Shown piece by piece: positions 1 through 10,300 of a stretch of 58,544 bases of DNA; position 1 is the stretch's first letter, and each line of letters begins with the position of its first letter. This stretch comes from Bacteroides sp. (GTDB lineage: Bacteria; Bacteroidota; Bacteroidia; Bacteroidales; Muribaculaceae). Both the position numbers and the translations under genes were made by a program. The stretch lies in contig JAAVDF010000017.1 in assembly GCA_014801945.1 (NCBI GenBank), positions 140,622-199,165 of the forward strand, given 5' to 3'. Under the pieces are notes generated by a model. That model searched no databases. It saw only the letters and a list, made by a program, of their open reading frames with translations, and was not told the DNA's origin.

Positions 1-1184
<1,184 letters not shown>

Positions 1185-1233
1185 TCAGATATGGGTTTTG
1201 ATGTTGTAATAATATGTAAGTATGATAGTTATG

Positions 1234-1264
1234 CAAATTTACAAAAAATCATCGGAATGTCAAA
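1234..1264 (-). promoter_or_regulatory. Bacteroidota promoter of the GH97 gene
   Basis: Reading the minus strand, TTTG (1264-1261), 19 bp, then TAAATTTG (1241-1234). This matches the -33/-7 consensus of Bacteroidota primary sigma promoters closely. Transcription would start near 1227, leaving a leader of about 55 nt before the ATG at 1172. Confidence 0.7.
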
Positions 1265-1324
1265 TATTTGGCGTGAAAGGTTGAGTTAAAAAGGGTTTAT
1301 AACACATTTAATAATTTTTTTAGT

Positions 1325-1428
1325 TTGTAGGGACGCGGCGTGCCGCGTATGCCGGATGAAATAGTTGTAGCCATTGATTCAGGCTGATGTATTTCATTTG
1401 GCATACGCGGCACGCCGCGTCCCTACAA
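1325..1428. repeat. Long palindromic intergenic element (TTGTAGGGAC ends)
   Basis: Arms 1325-1353 and 1400-1428 are perfect 29-bp inverted copies that begin TTGTAGGGAC and contain a nested palindrome ACGCGGC/GCCGCGT. A further seven bases (1356-1362 with 1391-1397) also pair. It lies between the GH97 and pectate lyase genes and would fold as a strong hairpin in RNA from either strand. It looks like a REP-type mobile palindrome rather than a simple terminator, because there is no T run and related ends occur at 42477 and 53744. Confidence 0.85.
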
Positions 1429-1465
1429 CCAGTTGGGGGGGGATAATCGGTTGGGAATTAAAATG

Positions 1466-2635
1466 TTATTGGCGGTTGCCGTTGCGGTTACCGTTTCGGG
1501 GACGGCGACGGTCGGTTGCAGGCGTTTTGGCCGCAGTCATATCGAGCTTCACTTTGCCGGCAGGATCGTAGCGGTCGGCCCACTTGTCATAGACAGTGTA
1601 AAGTTCGGCGGGATTGTCGTTATACCAGCTGTAGCCGTTACGGCGTTCGTGACCGATCTCTTCGAGCGATCTGCGGGGGATACCGTCGCGGTCCGAGACG
1701 TAAATTTTACAGCTGTCAAGGTCATAGAAACGTCCCCACAGCGCACCGGCCTTGGGGTCGGCTACGAGGCGGGTATTGACTTCCTCGGTGTGAGGACGAC
1801 CAGTACGCTCGATGCGGTAGCCCATGAGCTTGTTTGCGTCAAACCACTTCATCGCGCCGTGGACGGCTGCTTTCACGCGGTCATCAGGATTGGGGAGCTG
1901 CATGAGCAGACCCACGATCTGCGCACTCTCAGCCGAACAGAACGACGGCAGTTCGTAAGAGCGTGCCGGAGCCGGAGCGTAGGTCTCGCGGTCGTGCTGC
2001 TGACACCACACTGTAGGCTGTCCGTTCACACGGATCTGCGTGGCGAGTATGCACTCGATGCCCTTGTCAAATGCGGTCCGGAGACGCTCGCGGGTAGCGT
2101 CATCGACCAGATTATTGCCATAAGGGGCGTCGCCGGTGGCAATGTCGCGGAGGACGGTGAGAGTATTTGCCATCGCGCCGTCATTGTAAGTGATGTGTAT
2201 CTGATAGCCTTGGGGATCTGGCCAGAACTGAGGCCATCCGCCGTTGGCATATTGTCCCGACAGCAGATATTCCAGTCCGGCGATGAAAGCGTCGCGGTAG
2301 CGTGCGTCGCCCGTGGCCTGATACATATTGGCGAGGAAAGTCATCTGTGTAGTCGTTGCGTTGTTGTCCGTAGTCGAGTCATTGAGGCGGTCATGCTCGC
2401 TGCGCACCTTGGCCATCTCCTCCGGAGTGTGGGGCCGACACATGTCAATGTTCTTAGGCCATCCACCTGTGACACGCTGATAGGCAAGCACCTGCTCGCC
2501 GATGCGGGCGGCCTCCGCTGAGGTCAGAAACTCTTTGTCGGTACGGCGCAGCCCGTAGTTCTTGGGGGCGGCGAGAGCCTCACACGGCATCCCGGCCAGC
2601 ACGGCTGCTACTAATAATTGCAATAATTTTTTCAT
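1466..2635 (-). CDS. Pectate lyase, family PL10
   Basis: 389 residues with a signal peptide at about 1-23 (MKKLLQLLVAAVLAG...ALA). Motifs of the PL10 (PelA) fold appear in order: GGWPKN near 58, DNNATTTQ near 90, NGGWPQFWP near 131 and ITYNDGAM near 148. PL10 enzymes cleave polygalacturonate by calcium-dependent beta-elimination using an (alpha/alpha)3 toroid; length fits the family. The protein ends in a polar Arg/Asn/Gly-rich tail (RRRPRNGNRNGNRQ) not needed for catalysis. The ATG is preceded by a good promoter at 2659. Neighbour of a GH97 gene, which suggests plant-glycan use, although no SusCD pair is adjacent. A 362-codon open frame on the opposite strand is a shadow. Confidence 0.9.
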   Translation of the reverse strand: MKKLLQLLVAAVLAGMPCEALAAPKNYGLRRTDKEFLTSAEAARIGEQVLAYQRVTGGWPKNIDMCRPHTPEEMAKVRSEHDRLNDSTTDNNATTTQMTFLANMYQATGDARYRDAFIAGLEYLLSGQYANGGWPQFWPDPQGYQIHITYNDGAMANTLTVLRDIATGDAPYGNNLVDDATRERLRTAFDKGIECILATQIRVNGQPTVWCQQHDRETYAPAPARSYELPSFCSAESAQIVGLLMQLPNPDDRVKAAVHGAMKWFDANKLMGYRIERTGRPHTEEVNTRLVADPKAGALWGRFYDLDSCKIYVSDRDGIPRRSLEEIGHERRNGYSWYNDNPAELYTVYDKWADRYDPAGKVKLDMTAAKTPATDRRRPRNGNRNGNRQ

Positions 2636-2658
2636 GGGTGATAATGATTTTCAGTATG

Positions 2659-2666
2659 CAAAAGTA
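2659..2666 (-). promoter_or_regulatory. -7 element of the pectate lyase promoter
   Basis: Minus-strand TACTTTTG fits TAnnTTTG. A weak -33 (ATTG, around 2690-2687) lies about 20 bp upstream. The expected start near 2652 leaves a short leader before the ATG at 2635. Confidence 0.55.
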
Positions 2667-3013
2667 GGGAATAAATCGGCAATATACAATTGAACCGGTC
2701 TAAACTTATTGTAAATTAAAAATTAAGTCGTCTTATAACGCGCAATTCTTAATTATAACCCGCGGACAACTAAATCCTGTCATAAATTGGGCTTTGAGTA
2801 TCAATGGGAGCATGATCAATTATCGTATGGCCAGAGGAATGTATGTGGATATATTCACTCTCCGTAATTAGATAGCTTGATCTATTCCACATATTTTAAC
2901 TGTATTTTAAGCCAATTTTTTATCGGTTTTTCTCATGGTGAAACGGTTTGCGACAGGAGAAGTAAGGGGAGGTAAATTCGGGGATTTACGAGAGTAGTTT
3001 CAATTTCTTTTTG

Positions 3014-3021
3014 TAACTTTG
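3014..3021 (+). promoter_or_regulatory. -7 element of the ruvX promoter, very close to the start codon
   Basis: TAACTTTG is a perfect -7 match. It ends only nine bases before the ATG at 3031, so transcription should begin within a few bases of the start codon. No -33 TTTG is visible at the usual distance. Confidence 0.6.
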
Positions 3022-3030
3022 CGGGCGAAA

Positions 3031-3453
3031 ATGGGACGATTACTTGCAATAGATTACGGACGTAAACGCTGTGGCCTTGCTGTGACCGATGTGTTGCAGA
3101 TTGTGGCGACGGCTCTTGACACTGTGCCTTCGGCACAGCTGATCCCCTACGTCAAAGCCTACGTCGGGCGTGAACCGGTGGATGAAATAATAGTCGGGCT
3201 TCCGCGTACACTTGATGGAAATCCCTCGGAATCAATGCGCTATATCACTCCGGCTATCAACCGGCTGCGCAAGGAACTGCCGGGGATGGAGGTGCGGTTT
3301 TTCGACGAACGCTTCACCTCGACGCTGGCCCACAGAGCCATGATCGACTCCGGAGTCAAGAAAAGCGACAGGCGGGACAAGGGGGCGATAGACCGCATGG
3401 CCGCCGTGATCATCCTCAACGGTTATCTCGAAAGCCGCGACATGATGCGCTGA
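3031..3453 (+). CDS. ruvX: Putative pre-16S rRNA nuclease / Holliday junction resolvase-like YqgF
   Basis: 140 residues, normal length. It starts MGRLLAIDYGRKRCGLAVTD, the hallmark N-terminus of YqgF with the first catalytic Asp in an RNase H-like fold. Further family motifs are IIVGLPRTLDGNPSE (about 55-69), FFDERFTSTLAHRAM (about 93-107) and a final Asp region DKGAIDRMAAVIIL (about 116-129). YqgF processes the 5' end of 16S rRNA. I chose the ATG at 3031 over an in-frame TTG at 3019, because the TTG lies inside the -7 promoter element and the family starts at MGR. The def gene follows after 73 bp and is probably cotranscribed. The mRNA may be leaderless. Confidence 0.92.
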   Translation: MGRLLAIDYGRKRCGLAVTDVLQIVATALDTVPSAQLIPYVKAYVGREPVDEIIVGLPRTLDGNPSESMRYITPAINRLRKELPGMEVRFFDERFTSTLAHRAMIDSGVKKSDRRDKGAIDRMAAVIILNGYLESRDMMR

Positions 3454-3526
3454 CATTGACCGGCGCGTCGCCCCCGGCATTCAATAAATCAGTATTTATC
3501 CGATTAAAACAACATACGAAGAAAAA

Positions 3527-4093
3527 ATGCGTTTACCTGTGTATTTGTACGGGCATCCGGTGCTCCGTAAGATCGCCGAACCGGTGGCAGAGGGCCGCGA
3601 AGGCCTGAAGGAACTGTTGGCCGATATGTATGCCACCATGTATGCCAGCGAAGGTGTCGGACTGGCCGCTCCTCAGATAGGCCGCTCCGAGCGTATCGTG
3701 GTCATCGATGCTGATCCTGTCAAGGACAGCTTCCCCGAATGTGCCGGGCGCAAGCTGACACTCATCAATCCGGAAATCGAGATACTCGACGGTGACACCG
3801 TCAGCCGCGATGAAGGCTGCCTCAGTCTCCCCGGTCTCTCCGAGAAGGTCGGACGTGTGGAACACATCCGTCTGCGCTGGGTGGATGAGGATTTCAATCC
3901 CCACGAGGAAGAGATCAGCGGTTTCCTTGCCCGAATAGTGCAGCACGAGTGTGATCACCTCGAAGGAAAGCTCTATATCGACCATATTTCGATGATCCGC
4001 AAGCAGCTCATCAAGTCGAAGCTCAACAACATCATCGCCGGAAAGACCCGCTGTGACTATCCAGTGAAGTATGCCCCCAAGTCGAGAAAGTAA
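3527..4093 (+). CDS. def: Peptide deformylase
   Basis: 188 residues. All three deformylase motifs are intact: [10 protein letters not shown] (about 44-53), EGCLSLPG (about 104-111, the Cys is a metal ligand) and QHECDHLEG (about 145-153, two His ligands and the catalytic Glu). It removes the formyl group from N-terminal methionine of new proteins in the cytoplasm, an essential step. It follows ruvX in the same direction. Its stop codon lies three bases from the stop of the convergent MFS gene, with no terminator between them. Confidence 0.96.
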   Translation: MRLPVYLYGHPVLRKIAEPVAEGREGLKELLADMYATMYASEGVGLAAPQIGRSERIVVIDADPVKDSFPECAGRKLTLINPEIEILDGDTVSRDEGCLSLPGLSEKVGRVEHIRLRWVDEDFNPHEEEISGFLARIVQHECDHLEGKLYIDHISMIRKQLIKSKLNNIIAGKTRCDYPVKYAPKSRK

Positions 4094-4096
4094 TTC

Positions 4097-5248
4097 TCAC
4101 GCTCCCTGCGAAGCATAGCGGCGACGCAGGATGAAGAGTGCGACAGCTCCGACAAGTGCGAAGGGGACTCCGACGAGCGCGGGCGACGCGAGGCCGAAGC
4201 CATGATGGATGGCAAGCCCGCCGAGAGCCGCACTGACGGCGTTGGAGACGTTGAAGGCTATCTGTATGCCCGCACCGCCGAGCATCTCGCCCCCTTTGGC
4301 AAAGCGGACTATGAGATACTGCAACGGCCCTCCGATACCGAAGAGAGCTCCGGTGGCGATGAACATGAGCACGAGTGAGACGAACTTCATGTCGGCACAG
4401 AAGTAGAGCAGCGGCATCACGACCATCATCAAGGCTGCAAGCATGGCGCAGACACGGGCCACACCGTAGCGGTCGGCAAGTTTGCCGGAGATGGCGTTGC
4501 CTGTGACCATACCGATGCCTGCAAGCATCATGATCCACGTCATGTCGGATGTAGTGAAGCCTGTCACCTTGGTCATGATAGGCTCGACGTAGCTGAACCA
4601 GCAATAGACGCTCGCCTGTCCGAAAAAGACGCCCGCATAGATGAGCCACGGGGCTGCGCTACGGAGAAACTTGAACTGACCCTTGATGCCGGTGTCGGGC
4701 ACAGGTGCGAGGCGCGGAATCCACGCTCTGATCCCGATGAGGGCGAGAATGCCGAACACGGCAACTATGCCGAAAGCCATGCGCCAGTTGAGGAGGTTGC
4801 TGACGAGCGTCGCAGCGGGAACTCCCGCCACATTGGCCACGGTCATGCCCCCGACCATCACGGAGACAGCCTGCGCGCCATGACCCGGCTTGGCAAGACG
4901 CGCGCAGACAATGGCACCCGCGCCGAAGAATGCGCCGTGGGGGAGTCCGGAGATCAGGCGGGCGCAGAGCAGCATCCCGTAGGACGACGAGAGGGCAGCC
5001 ATGGCATTGCCGGCACTGATGAGTACGGCAAGCATGAGGAGCAGCCTCCGCAGAGGCATCTTGTGAAGGAATATGAGCATCGGTGCGCCTATGGCCACAC
5101 CGAGCGAGTAGGCCGAGATGAGGTGTCCGGCCTCAACGACATTGACATCGATGCCGCGGGCCACGTCGCCGAGTATGCCCATCATGCCGAATTCGGCTAT
5201 ACCCAGAGCGAATGTGCCTATGGCAAGTGCGATAAGTCCACGCTTCAT
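4097..5248 (-). CDS. MFS exporter, AraJ/DHA1-like
   Basis: 383 residues with about twelve hydrophobic segments, the usual size of a 12-TM major facilitator. The start MKRGLIALAIGTFALGIAEFG and the segment LISGLPHGAFFGAGAIVCARL (motif C region of drug:H+ antiporters of the AraJ/NepI/YdhP type) support the DHA1 exporter group. Such proteins expel sugars, nucleosides or drugs using the proton gradient in the inner membrane. The substrate cannot be told from sequence. It faces def tail to tail with only three bases between the stop codons. A -7 promoter element is at 5329. Confidence 0.85.
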   Translation of the reverse strand: MKRGLIALAIGTFALGIAEFGMMGILGDVARGIDVNVVEAGHLISAYSLGVAIGAPMLIFLHKMPLRRLLLMLAVLISAGNAMAALSSSYGMLLCARLISGLPHGAFFGAGAIVCARLAKPGHGAQAVSVMVGGMTVANVAGVPAATLVSNLLNWRMAFGIVAVFGILALIGIRAWIPRLAPVPDTGIKGQFKFLRSAAPWLIYAGVFFGQASVYCWFSYVEPIMTKVTGFTTSDMTWIMMLAGIGMVTGNAISGKLADRYGVARVCAMLAALMMVVMPLLYFCADMKFVSLVLMFIATGALFGIGGPLQYLIVRFAKGGEMLGGAGIQIAFNVSNAVSAALGGLAIHHGFGLASPALVGVPFALVGAVALFILRRRYASQGA

Positions 5249-5328
5249 GATGAAAAAGGATTTTTTTCGTTTGATTCAGATACATCACGGATGATCCGGC
5301 GCATCACTGCTTCCGGATTTCGGGGGTG

Positions 5329-5336
5329 CAAAATTA
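5329..5336 (-). promoter_or_regulatory. -7 element of the MFS gene promoter
   Basis: Minus-strand TAATTTTG fits TAnnTTTG. No clear -33 is seen. The leader would be about 75 nt. Confidence 0.5.
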
Positions 5337-5452
5337 TAAAACTCTTTCCGACTGATAAAGATTGACGGATAAATTTTTCCCGGAGATCATAGTTGAAAAG
5401 ACATAACGTAAATATAAATCTATAACTATACAATAAAGTTCAAGCAACCATT

Positions 5453-7138
5453 ATGGCTGACGACAAGAAAGTGATTTTTTCGATGGTGGGAGTCTCCAAG
5501 ACCTACCCCCCGCAGAAGCAGGTGTTGAAGAATATCTACCTGTCTTTTTTCTACGGTGCCAAGATCGGCATCATCGGTCTCAACGGTTCGGGTAAATCCT
5601 CGCTCCTGAAGATCATTGCCGGAATCGACAAGAGTTATCAGGGTGAAGTTGTGTTCTCGCCGGGCTATTCCGTGGGCTATCTTGAGCAGGATCCTCAGCT
5701 CGATCCGTCCAAGACAGTCATCGAGGTGGTCCGCGAGGGTGTGCAGCCCATCATGGATCTCCTTGCCGAGTTCGATAAGGTCAACGAGTCGTTCGGCGAT
5801 CCCGACGTGCTTGAGGATCCCGACAAGATGGACGCTCTGCTCGCACGTCAGGCCGAACTTCAGGACAAACTCGACGCTGCCGACGCTTGGAACATCGATT
5901 CGAAGCTCGAACGTGCGATGGATGCACTCCAGTGTCCGCCCGACGATCAGAGCGTGACCACTCTTTCAGGTGGTGAACGCCGCCGTGTGGCCCTCTGCCG
6001 CCTCCTGCTCCAGCAGCCCGACATCCTGCTCCTCGACGAGCCTACCAACCACCTCGATGCCGAGTCGATCGACTGGCTCGAACAGCACCTCCAGCAGTAT
6101 CCCGGTACTGTCATCGCCATCACGCACGACCGCTACTTCCTCGACCACGTGGCCGGCTGGATTCTCGAACTTGACCGCGGCGAGGGTATTCCTTGGAAGG
6201 GCAACTACTCGTCGTGGCTCGATCAGAAGACCAAGCGCATGGCTCAGGAGGAAAAACAGGCATCGAAACGCCGCAAGACTCTCGAACGCGAGCTCGAATG
6301 GGTCCGCATGGCTCCCAAAGCCCGTCAGGCCAAGGGCAAGGCCCGTCTTTCAAGCTATGATCGCCTCCTCAATGAGGATCAGAAGGAGAAGGAGGAGCGT
6401 CTGGAAATCTTCATCCCCAACGGTCCGCGTCTCGGCAGCAAGGTGATCGACGTTCAGGGCTTCTCGAAGGCATTCGGCAAGAAGCAGCTGTTCAAGGATC
6501 TCAGCTTCTCGCTCCCGCAGGGTGGCATCGTGGGTGTGATCGGACCTAACGGTGCTGGTAAGACCACGCTTTTCCGCCTCATCATGGGTCAGGAGACTCC
6601 GGATGCAGGTACGTTTGATGTCGGCGAGACCGTCAAGATCGCCTACGTGGATCAGACCCACCATGACCTCCTCCCGGAGAAGAGCGTCTATGAGGTGATC
6701 TCGCAGGGTGTCGAGAGCTTCCGCATGGGTGGCCGCGATGTCAATGCCCGCGCCTATCTCTCGCGCTTCAACTTCACCGGTGCTGATCAGGAAAAGAAGA
6801 TCTCGGTGCTTTCGGGTGGTGAACGTAACCGTCTGCACCTCGCCATGGCACTCAAGGAGGAGGGCAATGTGCTGCTGCTCGACGAGCCGACCAACGATAT
6901 CGACGTCAACACTCTCCGTGCGCTTGAGGAAGGTCTCGATGATTTTGCGGGCTGTGCAGTTGTCGTGAGCCACGACCGCTGGTTCCTCGACAGAATCTGC
7001 ACGCACATACTCTCGTTTGAGGGCGACGGCAATGTGGTGTTCTTCGAAGGTTCGTATTCCGACTACGAGGACTACAAGCGTGCCCACAACGACGGCAAGG
7101 AACCCACCCGCCGCCGTTACCGCAAACTGATGGAGTGA
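5453..7138 (+). CDS. ettA: ABC-F protein, energy-dependent translational throttle
   Basis: 561 residues with two ABC ATPase domains and no membrane segment, as in ABC-F proteins. Domain 1 has Walker A GLNGSGKS (42-49), signature LSGGERRRVALCRLLL and Walker B LLLDEPTNHLD. Domain 2 has GPNGAGKT, LSGGERNRLHLAMAL and LLLDEPTNDID. Between them lies the basic, coiled-coil linker (about 245-320, rich in Lys/Arg/Glu) that reaches the ribosomal P-site tRNA. EttA binds the ribosomal E site and gates the first peptide bond according to ATP/ADP level. Length and the conserved start (VIFSMVGVSKTYPP) favour EttA over Uup or antibiotic-resistance ABC-Fs. Stands alone; no terminator is obvious downstream. 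Confidence 0.93.
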   Translation: MADDKKVIFSMVGVSKTYPPQKQVLKNIYLSFFYGAKIGIIGLNGSGKSSLLKIIAGIDKSYQGEVVFSPGYSVGYLEQDPQLDPSKTVIEVVREGVQPIMDLLAEFDKVNESFGDPDVLEDPDKMDALLARQAELQDKLDAADAWNIDSKLERAMDALQCPPDDQSVTTLSGGERRRVALCRLLLQQPDILLLDEPTNHLDAESIDWLEQHLQQYPGTVIAITHDRYFLDHVAGWILELDRGEGIPWKGNYSSWLDQKTKRMAQEEKQASKRRKTLERELEWVRMAPKARQAKGKARLSSYDRLLNEDQKEKEERLEIFIPNGPRLGSKVIDVQGFSKAFGKKQLFKDLSFSLPQGGIVGVIGPNGAGKTTLFRLIMGQETPDAGTFDVGETVKIAYVDQTHHDLLPEKSVYEVISQGVESFRMGGRDVNARAYLSRFNFTGADQEKKISVLSGGERNRLHLAMALKEEGNVLLLDEPTNDIDVNTLRALEEGLDDFAGCAVVVSHDRWFLDRICTHILSFEGDGNVVFFEGSYSDYEDYKRAHNDGKEPTRRRYRKLME

Positions 7139-7177
7139 TAATAAACTCTGCAGGTAAAAAAATCCCGCTGTAAGGAT

Positions 7178-7258
7178 GAGCCTGTGTCGGAATCAGATCG
7201 GTTGTAGGCCCGACGCAAGCCTGTGGCCGAAAAGATTTAATTACTTTGACACAGCCTC
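7178..7258. repeat. Imperfect inverted repeat with GGCTGTGTC arms
   Basis: GAGCCTGTGTCGGAA (7178-7192) faces TTTGACACAGCCTC (7245-7258) across about 50 bp, between ettA and susC. A relative with the same arm core lies at 23439-23488. It may be a worn mobile palindrome or act as a terminator for ettA. Confidence 0.5.
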
Positions 7259-7358
7259 CTCCTGCCGGGAATCCATGGGAAGGAAAATTGAAAAAAAAGA
7301 TAGTCAATCTGACTAATTTAAAATCTATATTTATCCATTCATCTATCCATTCTTAATT

Positions 7359-10300
7359 ATGGGAAATCATTCATTAGAGAAGAGGGGCGGGATGCACATA
7401 CTCCTATGTGCAGTGCTTTTGCTTCTGGCTACCTTTCATCCTGTGCGGATGCAAGCCGCTGCCGAGACCGTAGTGGCCAAAGGTATAGTGATCGATATTG
7501 AAGGCGAGCCGCTGCCCGGTGTGACCGTGACGCAGGAGGGCACAGCCAATGCCGTCGCAACTGACGTTGACGGTAAGTACAGCATCTCTGTGCCCAAGGG
7601 GAGCAATGTGGTGTTCAGCTACATCGGCAAAGACCCTGTCACAATCACTGTCAACGAGTCCAAGGACTACAATGTCACACTCTATGACAACGAGACTATG
7701 CTGGACGAGGTTATGATCACCGGTTACTCCACTATCTCCAAGGCACAATCCACCGGTGCTTTTCAGAAAATATCAGGCGAGACCCTGCAGCTGCGCCGCA
7801 TGGACAACCTCTCCGATATTCTCGAAGGTAATATAGCCGGCTTTGTCGATGGTAAGATCCGCGGTGTCACCACTATGAACGCTATCGCCAATCCGCTCGT
7901 GGTGATCGACGGATTCCCTGTCGAAAATTCATCGCTCAACCGCGTAGGTCAGACATCCGAGGGTATGCCCGACCTCAACCCGGAGGATATCGAGAGCGTG
8001 ACCGTCCTGAAGGATGCTGCCGCAGCGTCGATCTACGGTGCGCGTGCTGCCAACGGTGTCATCGTCATCACAACCAAGAAAGCCATGCAGGGCCGTCCGG
8101 AAGTAAGCTTCTCGGCCACATGGACCACTCAGAAGTATTCACAGTATGTCGATAACCGCACTAATTCAGCCGATGTGGTAGCCATCGAGCGTCAGTGGGC
8201 CTCGCAGTATCCCGACCTCGTGGCCGGTGGCGAGTCAGCAGCCAAGGTGGCCGATGACCTCCGTCTCGGTGCCATTCCGAGTCAGGGTGTCAGCACACTC
8301 CTCGACATGTACACAGGTGCTATCTCGATGGCCGACGGCGATGCCAAGCTTAACGCTCTCGCCGCTATGGGCTATAATTACTACAATCAGGTTGCTGACT
8401 ACGGAAAGCGCAATCCTTTCCACCAGCAGTACAACGTGCGCGTGGCTCAGTCATCCGACCGCAACAGCTTCAACGCTTCGGCAACTTACTGGAAACATAA
8501 TTTCGAGGATATCAACCACGGCGACCACTCGCTCGGTATCAATATCAACGACCAGATGAAGATTGCTGACTGGGTGACCGCCGATTTCGGTGCCTACATC
8601 AGATATGGCCGCGAGAAGATCCAGAACTACAATCTTCTCAACCCCGGTTTCAACTTCCTTCCCTACGACGGTCTTGTCGCAGCTGACGGCAGCTACATCG
8701 ATGCCCCCGCTCAGGGCGAGGCAAACCGCCGCGAGACCATCGAACAATATGGCATGGTTCCTGAGACCCTGACTCCCATGAACGAGCTCAAGTGGGATAT
8801 TTCAAAGGCCAAGTCGCTTGAGACACGTGTATTTGCAAAACTGCGTTTCGACTTCACGTCATGGCTCAACTACACCGTGCAGTTCCAGTATGAGACAGGT
8901 AACACCGACACCGAATATCTCCAGAACCGCTACAGTCACGACGTGATCGGAATGCTCAATAATTACGTCACACAGAATCAGTGGACCGGTGGCCTTCAGT
9001 ACAATCTTCCCGAAGGCGACGTGATGTACCGCACGGCTCAGAAACAGCGCGGCTATGACTTCCGTCAGCAGCTCAATTTCAACTACCGTTTCGGTGATCT
9101 CCATAACCTCCTCGTGTTCATCGGTCAGGAAGTGCGCGACAACCGTATCACCTTCACCGACAACACTTACTTCGGCTACGATCCCGAACTCCTTTCATGG
9201 AAACCTTACGATCAGGATGCGCTGAGCTATTATTTCTCAGCCCTTCTCGGTGCTTCAAGCCTCGACATGAACAATCTTGAGTCAATGCATGAGATTTCAA
9301 ACCGTTTCGTGTCGTTCTACGGAAATGCATCTTACTCGCTCGCCGATAAGTATAATCTCACCGGTAGTCTCCGTTGGGACCGCTCTAACCTCTGGGGCAC
9401 AAGTTCCAAGTATCAGAATAAGCCCATCTGGTCAGTAGGTGCGAGCTGGAACATCAACCGTGAATCCTTCTTCAACGAGATCGACTGGGTGAACAACCTT
9501 CAGGTGAGAGCCTCGTATGGTATCGGCGGTAATATCGGCCGAAACACCGCTCCCTACATGACTGCGCAGTACTATCCCGGAAGCCTCGGCACGACCGGTA
9601 ATGTCATCGCTCCCCCCAACAAGGACATCCGCTGGGAAAAGACACGTACAATAAACTTCGGTGTTGACTTCGACCTGCTCCGCAACCGTCTCTGGGGTAG
9701 CATCGATATCTATCACAAGAAGAGTACCGACCTCCTCGCCGTGATCAACGGATCGCCTACTCAGGGCTTCGGCTACATCACCCTCACCACCAACAACGGT
9801 GCCATGAACAACTCCGGTTTCGAACTCAACCTCTCCGGACAGATCATCCGCAACAGTGAGCTGACATGGACCTCGACCCTGCTCTACGCACTCAACCACA
9901 ATAAGGTGAAGAAGATTTCGATCCAGCCGTCGAACTATGATTCACGCCTGACGCTCCCCACCTCATATCCCACCATCGGCAATCCCTACAATGCCATCTA
10001 TGCTTATCGCTGGGCCGGTGTGAGTGCCGACGGTGAGCCGCAGATCTATGATGCCGAAGGCAACGTGACCACCGAGAACATACGCGACGTGAACGCCATT
10101 GTCTATTCAGGTTCCACTGTGCCTGTCCACAGCGGTTCGTTCAACAATGTGGTCCGCTGGAAGGGTCTTGAATTCTCCGCAATGGTCACTTTCGCATTCG
10201 GACATAAGATCCGCGAGACCCTCACTCCTAACATCTCCATGACATCAGGCCGCATCTCATCGACCAACAAGGCCATCATGAACGCATGGACGAAACCCGG

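Larger units (their letters stand above)
2636..3030. other. Intergenic region between divergent pel and ruvX
   Basis: 395 bp, AT-rich, with promoters at both ends and no convincing open frame, RNA gene or strong hairpin in the middle. Confidence 0.6.

Noticed and set aside
1325-1428. Plain rho-independent terminator
   Set aside because: Arms of 29 or more bp with a nested palindrome, a 46-bp spacer and no T run fit a REP-like element better.
1433-2521. 362-codon open frame on the plus strand opposite the pectate lyase
   Set aside because: It mirrors a clear PL10 gene with a signal peptide and conserved motifs; the reverse frame has no recognisable sequence.
4880-5365. 161-codon plus frame opposite the MFS gene
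   Set aside because: Charged, low-complexity mirror of a membrane protein; crosses the MFS promoter.
5453-7138. Antibiotic-resistance ABC-F protein
   Set aside because: Start, length and linker fit EttA; resistance proteins have longer, distinct linkers, and no resistance context is seen.
7241-7248. Promoter of the first susC (TTACTTTG)
   Set aside because: The second base breaks TAnnTTTG and the site sits inside an inverted repeat 110 bp before the gene; too weak to call.
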